Below are positions 1 through 11,037 of a stretch of 64,000 nucleotides of DNA, one piece after another (within the stretch, counting starts at the first letter, position 1; every line of letters starts with the position of its first letter). Under the pieces are notes generated by a model that worked only from the letters and a program-made list of their open reading frames with translations, did not search any database and had not been told where the DNA came from. The translations under genes and the position numbers were made by a program. Source of the stretch: Enterobacter cloacae complex sp. ECNIH7 (GTDB taxonomy: Bacteria; Pseudomonadota; Gammaproteobacteria; Enterobacterales; Enterobacteriaceae); the NCBI RefSeq assembly GCF_002208095.1, contig NZ_CP017990.1, positions 930,001 to 994,000 of the forward strand. Direction: 5' to 3'.

Positions 1-126
1 CAGACTGCTGTTAAAGCAGTAGCTGCCGATCAGAGCATCGATCTGGTTGTTGATGCGAACGCCGTCGCTTTCAACAGCAAAGATGTTAAAGACATCACCG
101 CTGATGTTCTGAAACAGGTTAAATAA
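1..126 (+). CDS. skp: Periplasmic chaperone Skp (OmpH), C-terminal 41 codons
   Basis: This is the 3' end of an open frame that enters from the left edge and stops with TAA three bases before the lpxD start. The visible tail ends [11 protein letters not shown], which matches the C-terminus of Skp as I know it. Skp is a trimeric periplasmic holdase that carries unfolded outer-membrane proteins from the Sec translocon towards the BAM complex. The position directly upstream of lpxD is the standard enterobacterial order bamA-skp-lpxD. The N-terminal part and signal peptide lie outside the window. Confidence 0.93.
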   Translation, partial: QTAVKAVAADQSIDLVVDANAVAFNSKDVKDITADVLKQVK

Positions 127-129
127 GTA

Positions 130-1155
130 ATGCCTTCAATTCGACTGGCTGATTTAGCTCAGCAGTTGGATGCAGAATTACACGGTGATGGCGATCTCGT
201 CATCACCGCTGTTGCGTCCATGCAATCTGCTAAAGCTGGCACGATTACCTTCATGGTAAGCCCTAAGTACCGTGAGCAACTGGCTCAATGCCAGGCGTCA
301 GCTGTTGTTCTGACGCAGGACGATCTTCCATTTGCCACTGTAAGCGCGCTGGTAGTGAAAAACCCCTACCTGACGTATGCACGCATGGCTCAAATTCTTG
401 ATACCACGCCGCAGCCGGCCCAGAACATTGCTGCCAGCGCAGCGATTGATCCGACGGCTAAGCTGGGTAACAACGTCGCCGTTGGCGCGAATGCGGTTAT
501 CGAATCAGGCGTTGTACTGGGCGATAACGCCGTCATTGGCCCGGGCTGCTTCGTTGGGAAAAATACGAAAATCGGCGCCGGGACCCGTTTATGGGCCAAC
601 GTGTCCGTTTATCATGACGTTGAAATTGGCGAAAATTGCCTCGTCCAGTCCAGCACCGTCATTGGTTCTGATGGCTTTGGTTACGCTAACGATCGCGGTA
701 ACTGGGTTAAGATCCCGCAGCTTGGTCGCGTTATTATTGGCGATCGCGTAGAGATCGGCGCCTGTACCACCATTGACCGTGGCGCGCTTGACGACACGAT
801 CATTGGCAATGGTGTTATCATCGATAACCAGTGCCAGATTGCGCATAACGTTGTGATTGGCGACAATACCGCGGTTGCGGGTGGCGTCATTATGGCAGGC
901 AGCCTGAAAATTGGCCGTTATTGCATGATTGGCGGCGCGAGCGTGATTAATGGCCATATGGAAATATGCGACAAGGTGACTGTGACGGGAATGGGCATGG
1001 TAATGCGTCCTATCACTGAACCTGGCGTGTATTCCTCAGGTATTCCGCTACAACCCAACAAGGTATGGCGTAAAACAGCAGCTCTGGTGATGAACATTGA
1101 TGATATGAGCAAGCGCCTCAAGTCTCTTGAGCGTAAGATCGATCAACAAGATTAA
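130..1155 (+). CDS. lpxD: UDP-3-O-(3-hydroxymyristoyl)glucosamine N-acyltransferase LpxD
   Basis: Third step of lipid A synthesis: transfers 3-hydroxymyristate from acyl carrier protein to the 2-amino group of UDP-3-O-acyl-glucosamine in the cytoplasm. The 341 residues equal the E. coli length. An N-terminal uridine-binding domain (about 1-100) is followed by many hexapeptide repeats of the left-handed beta-helix type (for example [30 protein letters not shown]) and a C-terminal helix. His239 in QIAHNV is at the position of the catalytic histidine. It begins three bases after skp and is followed by a hairpin and fabZ, so it belongs to the lipid A operon. No anomaly seen. Confidence 0.97.
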   Translation: MPSIRLADLAQQLDAELHGDGDLVITAVASMQSAKAGTITFMVSPKYREQLAQCQASAVVLTQDDLPFATVSALVVKNPYLTYARMAQILDTTPQPAQNIAASAAIDPTAKLGNNVAVGANAVIESGVVLGDNAVIGPGCFVGKNTKIGAGTRLWANVSVYHDVEIGENCLVQSSTVIGSDGFGYANDRGNWVKIPQLGRVIIGDRVEIGACTTIDRGALDDTIIGNGVIIDNQCQIAHNVVIGDNTAVAGGVIMAGSLKIGRYCMIGGASVINGHMEICDKVTVTGMGMVMRPITEPGVYSSGIPLQPNKVWRKTAALVMNIDDMSKRLKSLERKIDQQD

Positions 1156-1183
1156 GCGTCATCCGTTGAACGCTATTTTTCCC

Positions 1184-1215
1184 GGCCTGTCGGCTTTCTA
1201 ATAAACCGGCAGGCC
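1184..1215 (+). other. Hairpin between lpxD and fabZ
   Basis: GGCCTGTCGG and CCGGCAGGCC form a 10-bp stem with one G-T pair and a 12-nt loop. It occupies most of the short gap between lpxD and fabZ. The downstream GTGTTATTATT is too broken a U-tract to call it a strong terminator. It may be an attenuator or an RNA-processing or stability element that adjusts fabZ relative to lpxD. Function is inference. Confidence 0.5.
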
Positions 1216-1257
1216 GTGTTATTATTGTTATCAGTACATTTTGACAGGAAGAGTATT

Positions 1258-1713
1258 TTGACTACTGACACTCATACTCTGCATATTGAAGAGATTTTAG
1301 AACTTCTGCCGCACCGCTACCCGTTTCTGCTGGTAGACCGTGTGCTGGATTTTGAAGAAGGTCGTTTTCTGCGCGCAGTGAAAAATGTTTCCGTGAACGA
1401 GCCGTTCTTCCAGGGGCACTTCCCTGGTAAGCCTATCTTCCCGGGTGTGTTGATTCTGGAAGCGATGGCTCAGGCTACCGGTATTCTGGCGTTTAAAAGC
1501 GTCGGCAAACTGGAGCCAGGTGAGCTGTATTACTTCGCGGGTATTGATGAAGCGCGCTTTAAGCGCCCTGTCGTGCCTGGTGATCAGATGATCATGGAAG
1601 TCACTTTTGAAAAAACGCGTCGTGGCCTGACTCGCTTCAAAGGCGTAGCGCTGGTTGACGGCAAAGTTGTTTGCGAAGCGACGATGATGTGTGCTCGTAG
1701 CCGGGAGTCCTGA
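1258..1713 (+). CDS. fabZ: 3-hydroxyacyl-[acyl-carrier-protein] dehydratase FabZ
   Basis: Dehydrates 3-hydroxyacyl-ACP in the fatty acid elongation cycle and competes with lipid A synthesis for 3-hydroxymyristoyl-ACP. I chose the TTG at 1258 over an in-frame start 42 nt upstream: it is preceded by AGGAAGAG at a good distance and gives 151 residues with the N-terminus MTTDTHTL, the E. coli length and start. Hot-dog fold; catalytic His54 lies in [11 protein letters not shown] and Glu68 in ILEAMAQ. It is followed by lpxA after three bases. The rare TTG start may keep FabZ output low relative to LpxA and LpxC. Confidence 0.96.
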   Translation: MTTDTHTLHIEEILELLPHRYPFLLVDRVLDFEEGRFLRAVKNVSVNEPFFQGHFPGKPIFPGVLILEAMAQATGILAFKSVGKLEPGELYYFAGIDEARFKRPVVPGDQMIMEVTFEKTRRGLTRFKGVALVDGKVVCEATMMCARSRES

Positions 1714-1716
1714 TAC

Positions 1717-2505
1717 GTGATTGATAAATCCGCCTTTATTCATCCTACCGCTATTGTGGAAACCGGTGCCATCATTGGCGCTAACGTCCACATTGGCCCG
1801 TTTTGTATTGTTGGACCCCATGTCGAAATTGGTGAGGGTACAGTACTGAAATCTCACGTTGTCGTGAATGGTCACACGACCATTGGCTGCAATAACGAGA
1901 TCTATCAGTTCGCTTCCATCGGCGAAGTTAACCAGGATCTGAAATATGCTGGTGAGTCGACCCGTCTGGAAATTGGCGATCGTAACCGTATTCGCGAAAG
2001 CGTCACTATTCATCGTGGAACAGTACAGGGTGGTGGGTTGACGAAGGTGGGCAGCGATAACCTGTTTATGGTTAATGCGCATATCGCGCACGACTGTACC
2101 GTGGGTGACCGCTGTATTCTTGCCAACAACGCAACGCTGGCAGGACACGTATCGGTTGATGACTTCGCAATTATTGGCGGCATGACCGCAGTCCATCAGT
2201 TCTGCATCATTGGTGCGCACGTGATGGTAGGCGGATGCTCCGGTGTGGCGCAGGACGTTCCACCGTATGTGATTGCGCAGGGCAACCATGCCACGCCGTT
2301 TGGCGTGAACATCGAAGGCCTCAAGCGTCGTGGTTTTAGTCGCGAAGCGATTACTGCGATCCGCAACGCGTACAAACTGCTGTACCGTAGCGGTAAAACG
2401 CTGGAAGAGGCGAAGCCGGAAATTGCCGAGCTGGCGAATAAGCACCCGGAAGTGAACGCGTTCATGGAATTCTTTGACCGTTCAACAAGGGGTCTGATTC
2501 GTTAA
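1717..2505 (+). CDS. lpxA: UDP-N-acetylglucosamine acyltransferase LpxA
   Basis: First step of lipid A synthesis: reversible transfer of 3-hydroxymyristate from ACP to the 3-OH of UDP-GlcNAc. The frame starts with GTG and gives 262 residues, as in E. coli. Hexapeptide repeats ([30 protein letters not shown]) form the beta-helix and a C-terminal helical domain starts near residue 190. His125 in AHDCT is the catalytic base position; His122 is nearby. The TAA stop overlaps the lpxB start by one base (TAATG), indicating translational coupling. Confidence 0.97.
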   Translation: MIDKSAFIHPTAIVETGAIIGANVHIGPFCIVGPHVEIGEGTVLKSHVVVNGHTTIGCNNEIYQFASIGEVNQDLKYAGESTRLEIGDRNRIRESVTIHRGTVQGGGLTKVGSDNLFMVNAHIAHDCTVGDRCILANNATLAGHVSVDDFAIIGGMTAVHQFCIIGAHVMVGGCSGVAQDVPPYVIAQGNHATPFGVNIEGLKRRGFSREAITAIRNAYKLLYRSGKTLEEAKPEIAELANKHPEVNAFMEFFDRSTRGLIR

Positions 2506-3653
2506 TGGTCGACAGTCGTCCGCTTACGATAGCCCTGGTCGCCGGAGAAACCTCCGGCGATATTCTTGGTGCCGGTCTCATCCGCGCGCTTAAGGCGCGT
2601 GTACCCAATGCTCGCTTTGTCGGCGTTGCTGGTCCGCTAATGCAGGCCGAAGGCTGTGAAGCCTGGTATGAAATGGAAGAGCTCGCCGTGATGGGCATCG
2701 TTGAGGTGCTGGGACGGCTACGCCGTTTGCTGCACATCCGCGCCGATCTCACCCGTCGTTTTACCGAACTCAAACCCGATGTGTTTGTCGGTATCGATGC
2801 GCCTGATTTCAACATTACCCTCGAAGGGAATCTGAAAAAGCAGGGTATCAAAACGATTCACTACGTCAGTCCGTCCGTCTGGGCGTGGCGACAGAAACGC
2901 GTTTTCAAAATCGGACGGTCCACCAACCTGGTGCTGGCTTTCCTGCCTTTCGAAAAAGCGTTTTACGACAGATTTAATGTTCCGTGCCGTTTTATCGGTC
3001 ATACCATGGCGGATGCGATGCCATTGGAACCGGATAAAAACGCGGCGCGCGACGCGCTGGGCATCCCGCATGATGTGCACTGTCTGGCCTTACTGCCAGG
3101 TAGCCGTGGCGCAGAAGTTGAGATGCTGAGCGCTGATTTCCTCAAAACTGCGCAAATTCTTCGCCAGACCTATCCGGATCTTGAAGTGGTTGTTCCGCTG
3201 GTAAATGCCAAACGCCGCGATCAGTTTGAGCGCATCAAAGCGGAAGTCGCCCCGGATCTTCACGTCCGTCTTCTGGACGGGAAAGGGCGGGAAGCGATGT
3301 ATGCGAGCGATGCCGCGCTGCTGGCCTCCGGTACGGCGGCGCTGGAATGTATGCTGGCGAAATGCCCTATGGTGGTCGGCTATCGCATGAAGCCGTTCAC
3401 TTTCTGGCTGGCAAAGCGTCTTGTTAAAACGGATTATGTCTCCCTGCCAAACCTGCTTGCCGGGCGCGAGCTGGTGAAAGAGCTGTTGCAGGACGAGTGC
3501 CAGCCGCAGGCGCTTGCCGATGCACTGCTGCCGCTGCTCGCCAACGGCAAGACCAGCCACCAGATGCACGATACCTTCCGCGAACTGCATCAACTGATCC
3601 GCTGTAATGCTGATGAGCAAGCGGCTGATGCGGTGCTGGAGCTAGCAAAATGA
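2505..3653 (+). CDS. lpxB: Lipid-A-disaccharide synthase LpxB
   Basis: Condenses 2,3-diacylglucosamine-1-phosphate (lipid X) with UDP-2,3-diacylglucosamine to give the beta-1,6-linked lipid A disaccharide at the inner membrane face. 382 residues, family GT19. The N-terminal [13 protein letters not shown] loop, VGIDAPDFN, the SVWAWRQKR segment and the C-terminal SGTAALE nucleotide-sugar region are all visible. It is coupled to both neighbours: lpxA by TAATG and rnhB by an ATGA overlap. No departure from the family is evident. Confidence 0.97.
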   Translation: MVDSRPLTIALVAGETSGDILGAGLIRALKARVPNARFVGVAGPLMQAEGCEAWYEMEELAVMGIVEVLGRLRRLLHIRADLTRRFTELKPDVFVGIDAPDFNITLEGNLKKQGIKTIHYVSPSVWAWRQKRVFKIGRSTNLVLAFLPFEKAFYDRFNVPCRFIGHTMADAMPLEPDKNAARDALGIPHDVHCLALLPGSRGAEVEMLSADFLKTAQILRQTYPDLEVVVPLVNAKRRDQFERIKAEVAPDLHVRLLDGKGREAMYASDAALLASGTAALECMLAKCPMVVGYRMKPFTFWLAKRLVKTDYVSLPNLLAGRELVKELLQDECQPQALADALLPLLANGKTSHQMHDTFRELHQLIRCNADEQAADAVLELAK

Positions 3654-4246
3654 TGGAATTTGTTTATCCTCACACTCGCCTTGTGGCGGGCGTGGACGAA
3701 GTGGGTCGCGGCCCGTTGGTCGGGGCAGTGGTGACCGCCGCGGTGATCCTCGATCCGGATCGCCCGATTATCGGGCTGAACGACTCTAAAAAATTGTCAG
3801 AAAAGCGCCGTCTGGCGCTGTTTAGTGAGATTCAGGAGAAGGCGCTGGCCTGGAGCCTGGGCCGCGCTGAACCGCATGAAATAGACGAGCTGAATATTTT
3901 GCATGCCACGATGCTGGCGATGCAGCGTGCGGTAGCAGGTCTGAAAATTTCCCCGGAATATGTCCTGATTGACGGCAACCGCTGTCCGGCATTGCCCATG
4001 CCATCAATGGCGGTCGTTAAAGGCGATAGCCGGGTCGCAGAAATTAGCGCAGCTTCTATCATTGCCAAAGTGACGCGCGACGCCGAAATGGCCGCGCTGG
4101 ACCTCACTTATCCTCAGTATGGTTTCGCCCAGCATAAGGGGTATTCCACACCTTTCCATCTGGAAAGGCTGGCTGAACATGGCGCAACCGAACATCACCG
4201 GCGCAGTTTTGGCCCGGTGAAGCGCGCGCTGGGACGGGTGTCCTGA
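3650..4246 (+). CDS. rnhB: Ribonuclease HII
   Basis: Cleaves RNA in RNA-DNA hybrids and excises single ribonucleotides from DNA. 198 residues, the E. coli length. The family signature [12 protein letters not shown] carries acidic residues Asp16 and Glu17; ILIDGNR-type and [14 protein letters not shown] motifs follow, then HKGY and the C-terminal [10 protein letters not shown] that contacts the substrate. The start was taken at the first ATG of ATGATGG, which overlaps the lpxB stop as ATGA. dnaE follows after 38 nt, so the DNA replication genes share the lipid A transcript. Confidence 0.96.
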   Translation: MMEFVYPHTRLVAGVDEVGRGPLVGAVVTAAVILDPDRPIIGLNDSKKLSEKRRLALFSEIQEKALAWSLGRAEPHEIDELNILHATMLAMQRAVAGLKISPEYVLIDGNRCPALPMPSMAVVKGDSRVAEISAASIIAKVTRDAEMAALDLTYPQYGFAQHKGYSTPFHLERLAEHGATEHHRRSFGPVKRALGRVS

Positions 4247-4284
4247 ATCAATACGCAAGCAATTAAGTAACGCGGAATCTGAAG

Positions 4285-7200
4285 ATGGCTGAACCACGTT
4301 TCGTACACCTGCGGGTGCATAGCGACTACTCCATGATCGATGGGCTGGCGAAGACCGGGCCGCTGGTAAAAAAGGCGGCCTCCCTTGGCATGCCCGCGCT
4401 GGCGATCACCGATTTTACCAACCTGTGTGGCCTGGTGAAGTTCTACGGAACGGCGCACGGCGCGGGGATGAAGCCCATCGTCGGCGCAGATTTTCACGTG
4501 CAAAGCGATCTCATCGGCGATGAAATGACGCAAATCTCCGTGCTGGCGATGAACAACACGGGCTATCAAAACCTTACGCTGCTGATCTCAAAAGCCTATC
4601 AGCGCGGCTATGGCGCGCTGGGGCCGTGGATCGACCGTGACTGGCTGGCTGAACTGAACGAAGGGCTGCTGCTGATCTCGGGTGGCCGTATGGGTGACGT
4701 CGGCAAATGTCTGCTGCGCGGCAATAGCGCGCTGGTGGATCAATGCGTCTCGTTCTATGAAGAATATTTCCCGAATCGTTATTACCTGGAGTTGATCCGT
4801 ACCGGCCGTCAGGATGAAGAGAGCTATCTTCATGCCGCGGTGGCGCTCGCAGAGGAGCGCGGTTTGCCCGTGGTGGCCACCAACGACGTGCGGTTCCTTG
4901 AGGCGGGTGATTTCGACGCGCATGAGATTCGCGTGGCGATCCACGACGGCTTCACGCTCGACGATCCGAAGCGGCCGCGTAATTACTCCGCGCAACAGTA
5001 CATGCGCAGCGAGGAGGAGATGTGTGAGCTCTTCTCCGATATCCCCGAAGCGCTGGAAAACAGCGTAGAGATTGCCAAGCGCTGCAACGTCACCGTTCGC
5101 CTCGGCGAATACTTCCTGCCGCAGTTCCCGACGGGTGACATGACCACGGAAGATTTCCTGGTCGCGAAATCAAAAGAAGGCCTGGAAGAGCGTCTGGAAT
5201 TCCTGTTCCCGGATGAAGAAGAGCGTAAAAAGCGTCGCCCTGAATATGACGAACGCCTGGACATTGAACTCCAGGTAATCAACCAGATGGGCTTCCCGGG
5301 CTACTTCCTGATCGTTATGGAGTTCATCCAGTGGTCGAAGGATAACGGCGTGCCGGTTGGACCGGGCCGTGGCTCCGGTGCAGGCTCGCTTGTGGCCTAT
5401 GCGCTTAAAATTACCGACCTCGATCCGCTGGAGTTCGACCTGCTGTTCGAACGTTTCCTTAACCCGGAACGTGTTTCCATGCCCGACTTTGACGTCGACT
5501 TCTGCATGGAGAAACGCGACCAGGTGATCGAACATGTCGCCGATATGTACGGCCGTGATGCGGTATCGCAGATTATTACGTTCGGTACGATGGCGGCGAA
5601 AGCGGTTATCCGTGACGTCGGCCGCGTGCTGGGCCACCCGTACGGGTTTGTCGATCGTATTTCTAAGCTGGTGCCGCCCGATCCGGGCATGACGCTGGCA
5701 AAAGCGTTTGAAGCCGAACCTCAGCTGCCGGAAATCTACGAAGCTGACGAAGAGGTCAAAGCGCTGATCGACATGGCGCGCAAGCTGGAAGGCGTCACGC
5801 GTAACGCCGGTAAGCATGCGGGGGGCGTGGTTATCGCCCCAACTAAAATTACGGATTTTGCACCGCTTTACTGTGACGAAGCGGGCCAACACCCGGTAAC
5901 CCAGTTTGACAAGAACGACGTGGAATACGCCGGGCTGGTGAAGTTCGACTTCCTGGGCCTGCGTACGTTGACCATCATCAACTGGGCGCTGGAGATGATT
6001 AACGCCCGCCGCGAGAAGAACGGCGAACCGCCGCTGGATATCGCGGCCATCCCGCTGGATGACAAGAAAAGTTTCGATATGCTGCAGCGCTCGGAGACCA
6101 CCGCCGTCTTCCAGCTTGAATCCCGCGGCATGAAAGACCTGATTAAACGTCTGCAGCCCGACTGCTTCGAAGATATGATCGCACTGGTCGCCCTGTTCCG
6201 TCCGGGCCCGCTGCAGTCAGGGATGGTAGATAACTTTATTGACCGTAAGCACGGTCGCGAAGAGATTTCTTACCCGGACGTTCAGTGGCAGCATGAAAGC
6301 CTGAAGCCGGTGCTGGAGCCCACCTACGGCATTATCCTGTATCAGGAACAGGTCATGCAGATTGCTCAGGTGCTTTCCGGCTATACGCTCGGCGGCGCGG
6401 ACATGCTGCGTCGTGCGATGGGTAAGAAAAAGCCGGAAGAGATGGCTAAGCAGCGTTCCATCTTTGAAGACGGGGCGAAGAAAAACGGCGTTGACGGCGA
6501 GCTGGCGATGAAAATCTTCGACCTGGTGGAGAAATTCGCCGGGTACGGGTTTAACAAATCCCACTCCGCCGCCTATGCTTTGGTGTCGTATCAAACGCTG
6601 TGGCTGAAAGCGCACTATCCTGCTGAATTTATGGCGGCGGTAATGACGGCCGATATGGACAACACCGAGAAGGTGGTTGGCCTGGTGGACGAGTGCTGGC
6701 GCATGGGGCTGAAGATCCTGCCGCCGGATATTAACTCAGGGCTTTACCACTTCCACGTCAACGACGACGGAGAGATCGTTTACGGGATCGGCGCGATCAA
6801 AGGCGTGGGCGAAGGTCCGATCGAGGCGATCATCGAAGCGCGTAACAACGGCGGGTATTTCCGCGAGCTGTTCGATCTTTGCGCTCGTACCGACACCAAA
6901 AAACTGAACCGTCGCGTGCTGGAAAAACTGATCATGTCCGGCGCGTTTGACAGACTCGGGCCGCATCGCGCCGCGCTGATGAATTCCCTCGGCGACGCGC
7001 TGAAAGCGGCGGATCAGCATGCAAAAGCGGAAGCCATTGGTCAGGCGGATATGTTCGGGGTGCTGGCGGAAGAGCCAGAGCAGATCGAGCAATCTTATTC
7101 CAACTGCCAGCCGTGGCCAGAACAGGTAGTACTGGATGGGGAGCGTGAGACGTTAGGCTTGTACCTGACGGGGCACCCGATCAACCAGTACATCAAAGAA

Positions 7201-7767
7201 ATTGAGCGCTATGTCGGCGGCCACAGGCTTAAAGACATGCATCCGACAGAACGTGGTAAAATCACCACGGCTGCGGGGCTCGTGATTGCCGCAAGGGTTA
7301 TGGTCACCAAGCGCGGCAATCGTATCGGCATCTGTACGCTGGATGACCGTTCCGGGCGTCTGGAGGTGATGTTGTTCACCGACGCGCTGGATAAATACCA
7401 GCAATTGCTGGAAAAAGACCGCATACTTATCGTCAGCGGACAGGTCAGCTTTGATGACTTCAGTGGGGGGCTTAAAATGACCGCCCGCGAAGTGATGGAC
7501 ATTGACGAAGCCCGGGAAAAATATGCTCGCGGGCTTGCTATCTCGCTGACGGACAGGCAAATTGATGACCAGCTTTTAAACCGACTCCGTCAGTCTCTGG
7601 AACCCCACCGCTCGGGGACAATTCCAGTACATCTCTACTATCAGAGGGCGGATGCACGCGCGCGGTTGCGCTTTGGTGCAACGTGGCGTGTCTCTCCGAG
7701 CGATCGTTTACTGAACGATCTCCGTGGCCTCATTGGTTCGGAGCAGGTGGAACTGGAGTTTGACTAA
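4285..7767 (+). CDS. dnaE: DNA polymerase III subunit alpha
   Basis: Catalytic polymerase subunit of the replicative holoenzyme. 1160 residues, equal to E. coli. Domain order: PHP domain (about 1-270, starting [15 protein letters not shown]), palm with the catalytic pair Asp401 and Asp403 in [12 protein letters not shown], fingers, the beta-binding region, an internal clamp motif QADMFG near residue 920, an OB fold around 990-1080 ([17 protein letters not shown]) and the C-terminal tau-binding domain. Its proofreading partner gene dnaQ is also in this window, about 28 kb away. accA starts 12 nt downstream. Confidence 0.98.
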   Translation: MAEPRFVHLRVHSDYSMIDGLAKTGPLVKKAASLGMPALAITDFTNLCGLVKFYGTAHGAGMKPIVGADFHVQSDLIGDEMTQISVLAMNNTGYQNLTLLISKAYQRGYGALGPWIDRDWLAELNEGLLLISGGRMGDVGKCLLRGNSALVDQCVSFYEEYFPNRYYLELIRTGRQDEESYLHAAVALAEERGLPVVATNDVRFLEAGDFDAHEIRVAIHDGFTLDDPKRPRNYSAQQYMRSEEEMCELFSDIPEALENSVEIAKRCNVTVRLGEYFLPQFPTGDMTTEDFLVAKSKEGLEERLEFLFPDEEERKKRRPEYDERLDIELQVINQMGFPGYFLIVMEFIQWSKDNGVPVGPGRGSGAGSLVAYALKITDLDPLEFDLLFERFLNPERVSMPDFDVDFCMEKRDQVIEHVADMYGRDAVSQIITFGTMAAKAVIRDVGRVLGHPYGFVDRISKLVPPDPGMTLAKAFEAEPQLPEIYEADEEVKALIDMARKLEGVTRNAGKHAGGVVIAPTKITDFAPLYCDEAGQHPVTQFDKNDVEYAGLVKFDFLGLRTLTIINWALEMINARREKNGEPPLDIAAIPLDDKKSFDMLQRSETTAVFQLESRGMKDLIKRLQPDCFEDMIALVALFRPGPLQSGMVDNFIDRKHGREEISYPDVQWQHESLKPVLEPTYGIILYQEQVMQIAQVLSGYTLGGADMLRRAMGKKKPEEMAKQRSIFEDGAKKNGVDGELAMKIFDLVEKFAGYGFNKSHSAAYALVSYQTLWLKAHYPAEFMAAVMTADMDNTEKVVGLVDECWRMGLKILPPDINSGLYHFHVNDDGEIVYGIGAIKGVGEGPIEAIIEARNNGGYFRELFDLCARTDTKKLNRRVLEKLIMSGAFDRLGPHRAALMNSLGDALKAADQHAKAEAIGQADMFGVLAEEPEQIEQSYSNCQPWPEQVVLDGERETLGLYLTGHPINQYIKEIERYVGGHRLKDMHPTERGKITTAAGLVIAARVMVTKRGNRIGICTLDDRSGRLEVMLFTDALDKYQQLLEKDRILIVSGQVSFDDFSGGLKMTAREVMDIDEAREKYARGLAISLTDRQIDDQLLNRLRQSLEPHRSGTIPVHLYYQRADARARLRFGATWRVSPSDRLLNDLRGLIGSEQVELEFD

Positions 7768-7779
7768 TACAGGAATACT

Positions 7780-8739
7780 ATGAGTCTGAATTTCCTTGAT
7801 TTCGAACAGCCGATTGCTGAGCTGGAAGCGAAAATCGATTCTCTGACAGCGGTAAGCCGTCAGGATGAAAAACTGGATATTAACATCGACGAAGAAGTGC
7901 ATCGTCTGCGCGAGAAAAGCGTAGAGCTGACGCGCAAAATCTTTGCCGATCTCGGCGCATGGCAGGTGGCCCAGCTGGCTCGCCATCCACAGCGTCCGTA
8001 CACCCTGGATTATGTCCGCCTGGCGTTTGACGAATTTGACGAACTGGCAGGCGATCGCGCATACGCTGACGATAAAGCTATCGTTGGCGGTATCGCGCGT
8101 CTGGACGGACGCCCGGTGATGATCATTGGTCATCAGAAAGGTCGTGAAACCAAAGAGAAAATCCGTCGTAACTTCGGTATGCCAGCACCAGAAGGCTACC
8201 GTAAAGCCCTGCGTCTGATGGAGATGGCTGAGCGTTTCAACATGCCAATCATCACCTTCATCGACACCCCGGGTGCATACCCTGGCGTGGGCGCGGAAGA
8301 GCGCGGTCAGTCTGAAGCTATCGCGCGCAACCTGCGCGAGATGTCCCGTCTGAAGGTACCGGTCATCTGTACCGTTATCGGTGAGGGTGGTTCCGGCGGT
8401 GCGCTGGCGATTGGCGTGGGCGATAAAGTGAATATGCTGCAGTACAGCACCTATTCCGTTATCTCTCCGGAAGGCTGCGCATCCATTCTGTGGAAAAGCG
8501 CCGACAAAGCGCCGCTGGCTGCGGAAGCAATGGGCATCATTGCGCCACGCCTGAAAGAGCTTAAGCTGATCGACTCCATCATCCCGGAACCACTGGGTGG
8601 TGCACATCGTAAGCCGGAAGTGATGGCAGCGTCCCTGAAAGCGCAGCTGCTGGCTGACCTGGCAGACCTGGACGTGCTGAGCAAAGACGATCTGCTCAAC
8701 CGTCGTTACCAGCGTCTGATGACCTACGGTTACGCGTAA
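7780..8739 (+). CDS. accA: Acetyl-CoA carboxylase carboxyltransferase subunit alpha
   Basis: Forms with AccD the carboxyltransferase that moves CO2 from biotin to acetyl-CoA, producing malonyl-CoA for fatty acid synthesis. 319 residues as in E. coli. An N-terminal helical segment precedes the crotonase-like domain with [11 protein letters not shown], the oxyanion-type [14 protein letters not shown] and the [12 protein letters not shown] loops. It is the last gene of the lpxD-accA run and is followed at once by a strong intrinsic terminator, so membrane lipid, lipid A and replication functions share one transcription unit. Confidence 0.97.
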   Translation: MSLNFLDFEQPIAELEAKIDSLTAVSRQDEKLDINIDEEVHRLREKSVELTRKIFADLGAWQVAQLARHPQRPYTLDYVRLAFDEFDELAGDRAYADDKAIVGGIARLDGRPVMIIGHQKGRETKEKIRRNFGMPAPEGYRKALRLMEMAERFNMPIITFIDTPGAYPGVGAEERGQSEAIARNLREMSRLKVPVICTVIGEGGSGGALAIGVGDKVNMLQYSTYSVISPEGCASILWKSADKAPLAAEAMGIIAPRLKELKLIDSIIPEPLGGAHRKPEVMAASLKAQLLADLADLDVLSKDDLLNRRYQRLMTYGYA

Positions 8740-8755
8740 GCTTCACAATTATCTG

Positions 8756-8784
8756 AAAAGCCGCACACTGTTGCGGCTTTTTTT
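8756..8784 (+). terminator. Rho-independent terminator after accA
   Basis: AAAAGCCGCA, loop CACTGT, TGCGGCTTTT, then more T residues. The perfect stem and U-tract lie 17 nt after the accA stop and close the macro-operon. Confidence 0.9.
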
Positions 8785-8839
8785 ATACCTGCGGTTTAGC
8801 CGGACTATGCTTAGCTAATGTTTTTTAAGGAGGAAGCCC

Positions 8840-10972
8840 ATGAATATCATTGCCGTTATGGGGCCACACGGCGTCTTTTATAAAGATGAGCCGATTAAGG
8901 AGCTGGAGCAAGCCCTGCAGTCGCGCGGGTATCAGCTAATCTGGCCGCACAACAGCGCCGATCTGCTGAAGTTCATCGAGCATAACCCGCGTATCTGCGG
9001 CGTGATCTTCGACTGGGACGAATATGATCTTGAACTGTGCAGCGATATCAACAGGCTGAACGAATATCTCCCGCTGTACGCCTTTATTAATACCCACTCA
9101 ACCATGGACGTCAGCGCCAATGATATGCGTATGGCGCTGTGGTTCTTTGAATATTCACTCGGCGTGGCGGAAGACATTGCGACCCGAATTCAGCAATACA
9201 CGAATGAATATCTCGATAACATCACTCCGCCGTTTACTCGCGCGCTCTTCACCTACGTGAAGGAGGGGAAATATACCTTCTGTACGCCAGGTCATATGGC
9301 GGGAACGGCCTATCAAAAAAGCCCGGTGGGCTGCCTGTTCTATGATTTCTTCGGTGGCAACACCCTGAAAGCGGACGTGTCGATTTCAGTCACCGAACTA
9401 GGCTCTCTGCTGGATCACACCGGCCCGCATCTGGAAGCCGAAGAGTATATCGCCCGCACCTTTGGCGCCGAGCAGAGCTATATGGTGACCAACGGCACTT
9501 CGACCTCGAACAAAATCGTCGGGATGTACGCTGCGCCTGCTGGCAGCACCTTGCTGATTGACCGTAACTGCCATAAATCGCTGGCACATCTGCTGATGAT
9601 GAGCGACGTCGTACCGCTCTGGCTGTCGCCCACGCGTAACGCGCTCGGTATTCTTGGCGGTATTCCGCGCCGGGAGTTCACCCATGACGCCATTGAACGT
9701 AAGGTTGCGGCAATTCCTGGCGCAAGCTGGCCTGTCCATGCGGTGATCACCAACTCCACCTACGACGGTCTGCTGTACAACACGAACTGGATCAAACAGA
9801 CGCTGGACGTGCCGTCGATCCACTTCGATTCCGCATGGGTACCATACACTAATTTCCATCCTATTTACGCCGGCAAAAGCGGCATGAGCGGTGAACGCGT
9901 GCCGGGTAAAGTGTTCTTCGAAACGCAGTCGACCCATAAAATGCTCGCGGCGTTTTCCCAGGCTTCGCTTATTCACATCAAAGGCGAGTACGACGAAGAC
10001 ACGTTCAACGAAGCCTTTATGATGCATACCACCACCTCACCGAGCTATCCGCTGGTAGCCTCCATAGAAACGGCCGCAGCGATGCTGCGCGGCAATCCGG
10101 GCAAACGACTCATCAACCGTTCGGTAGAACGCGCGCTGCATTTCCGCAAAGAGGTGCAGCGACTGAAAGATGAAGCCGACGGCTGGTTCTTTGATATCTG
10201 GCAGCCGGAAGAGATTGATGAAGCAGAATGCTGGCCCGTCTCGCCCGGCGAAGACTGGCATGGCTTCCGGGATGCCGATAGCGACCATATGTTCCTCGAC
10301 CCGGTAAAAGTGACGATCCTGACGCCGGGTATGGATGAGCAGGGCAAGATGAGTGATGAAGGTATTCCAGCCGCGCTGGTCGCGAAATTCCTTGATGAAC
10401 GTGGCGTAGTGGTGGAGAAAACCGGCCCCTATAACCTGCTGTTCCTGTTCAGTATTGGTATCGATAAAACCCGGGCGATGGGGTTGCTGCGCGGCCTGAT
10501 GGAGTTTAAGCGCGCCTACGATCTCAACCTGCGGGTGAAAAACATGCTGCCGGATCTCTACGCGGAGGATCCTGACTTCTATCGAAATATGCGCATTCAG
10601 GATCTGGCCCAGGGGATCCACAGGCTGATCCGTCAGCACGATCTGCCGCGTCTGATGCTTCAGGCGTTCGATGTCTTACCGGAGATGAAGTTTACCCCGC
10701 ACAAAGCATGGCAGCGCCAGGTGAAAGGGGAGGTCGAAACCGTCGAGCTGGAAAACCTGGTCGGGCGCGTATCGGCTAACATGATCCTGCCTTACCCGCC
10801 GGGCGTTCCGCTCCTGATGCCGGGAGAGATGATTACCGAAGAGAGTCGGGCCGTGCTCGATTTCCTGCTGATGCTCTGCTCGGTTGGGCGGCACTATCCC
10901 GGTTTTGAGACGGATATCCACGGTGCGAAGCGCGACGAGAACGGCGTTTACTGGGTGCGAGTCCTAAAATAA
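8840..10972 (+). CDS. ldcC: Constitutive lysine decarboxylase LdcC
   Basis: PLP-dependent decarboxylation of lysine to cadaverine and CO2. 710 residues; fold-type I Orn/Lys/Arg decarboxylase with an N-terminal flavodoxin-like wing (1-130), the PLP core and a C-terminal domain. Lys367 in QSTHKML is the PLP Schiff-base lysine; the SDxxxH-type set includes DRNCHKS and FDSAWVPY. A good AAGGAGG lies before the start. Location after accA and before yaeR and tilS identifies ldcC rather than the acid-induced cadA; no cadB antiporter gene adjoins it. It is slightly shorter at the C-terminus than I recall for E. coli (713). Confidence 0.94.
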   Translation: MNIIAVMGPHGVFYKDEPIKELEQALQSRGYQLIWPHNSADLLKFIEHNPRICGVIFDWDEYDLELCSDINRLNEYLPLYAFINTHSTMDVSANDMRMALWFFEYSLGVAEDIATRIQQYTNEYLDNITPPFTRALFTYVKEGKYTFCTPGHMAGTAYQKSPVGCLFYDFFGGNTLKADVSISVTELGSLLDHTGPHLEAEEYIARTFGAEQSYMVTNGTSTSNKIVGMYAAPAGSTLLIDRNCHKSLAHLLMMSDVVPLWLSPTRNALGILGGIPRREFTHDAIERKVAAIPGASWPVHAVITNSTYDGLLYNTNWIKQTLDVPSIHFDSAWVPYTNFHPIYAGKSGMSGERVPGKVFFETQSTHKMLAAFSQASLIHIKGEYDEDTFNEAFMMHTTTSPSYPLVASIETAAAMLRGNPGKRLINRSVERALHFRKEVQRLKDEADGWFFDIWQPEEIDEAECWPVSPGEDWHGFRDADSDHMFLDPVKVTILTPGMDEQGKMSDEGIPAALVAKFLDERGVVVEKTGPYNLLFLFSIGIDKTRAMGLLRGLMEFKRAYDLNLRVKNMLPDLYAEDPDFYRNMRIQDLAQGIHRLIRQHDLPRLMLQAFDVLPEMKFTPHKAWQRQVKGEVETVELENLVGRVSANMILPYPPGVPLLMPGEMITEESRAVLDFLLMLCSVGRHYPGFETDIHGAKRDENGVYWVRVLK

Positions 10973-11037
10973 GGGTGACCGCTTGCCAGGTGCGGGTTTT
11001 CGGTTGTAACGTTCAGGCATCATAAAAAGGAGAAGCT

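Noticed and set aside
1297..2445. 382-codon open frame on the minus strand
   Set aside because: It lies opposite fabZ and lpxA, whose own frames carry full family motifs. The translation has no recognisable motif and no ribosome-binding site; an antisense shadow of GC-rich coding DNA.
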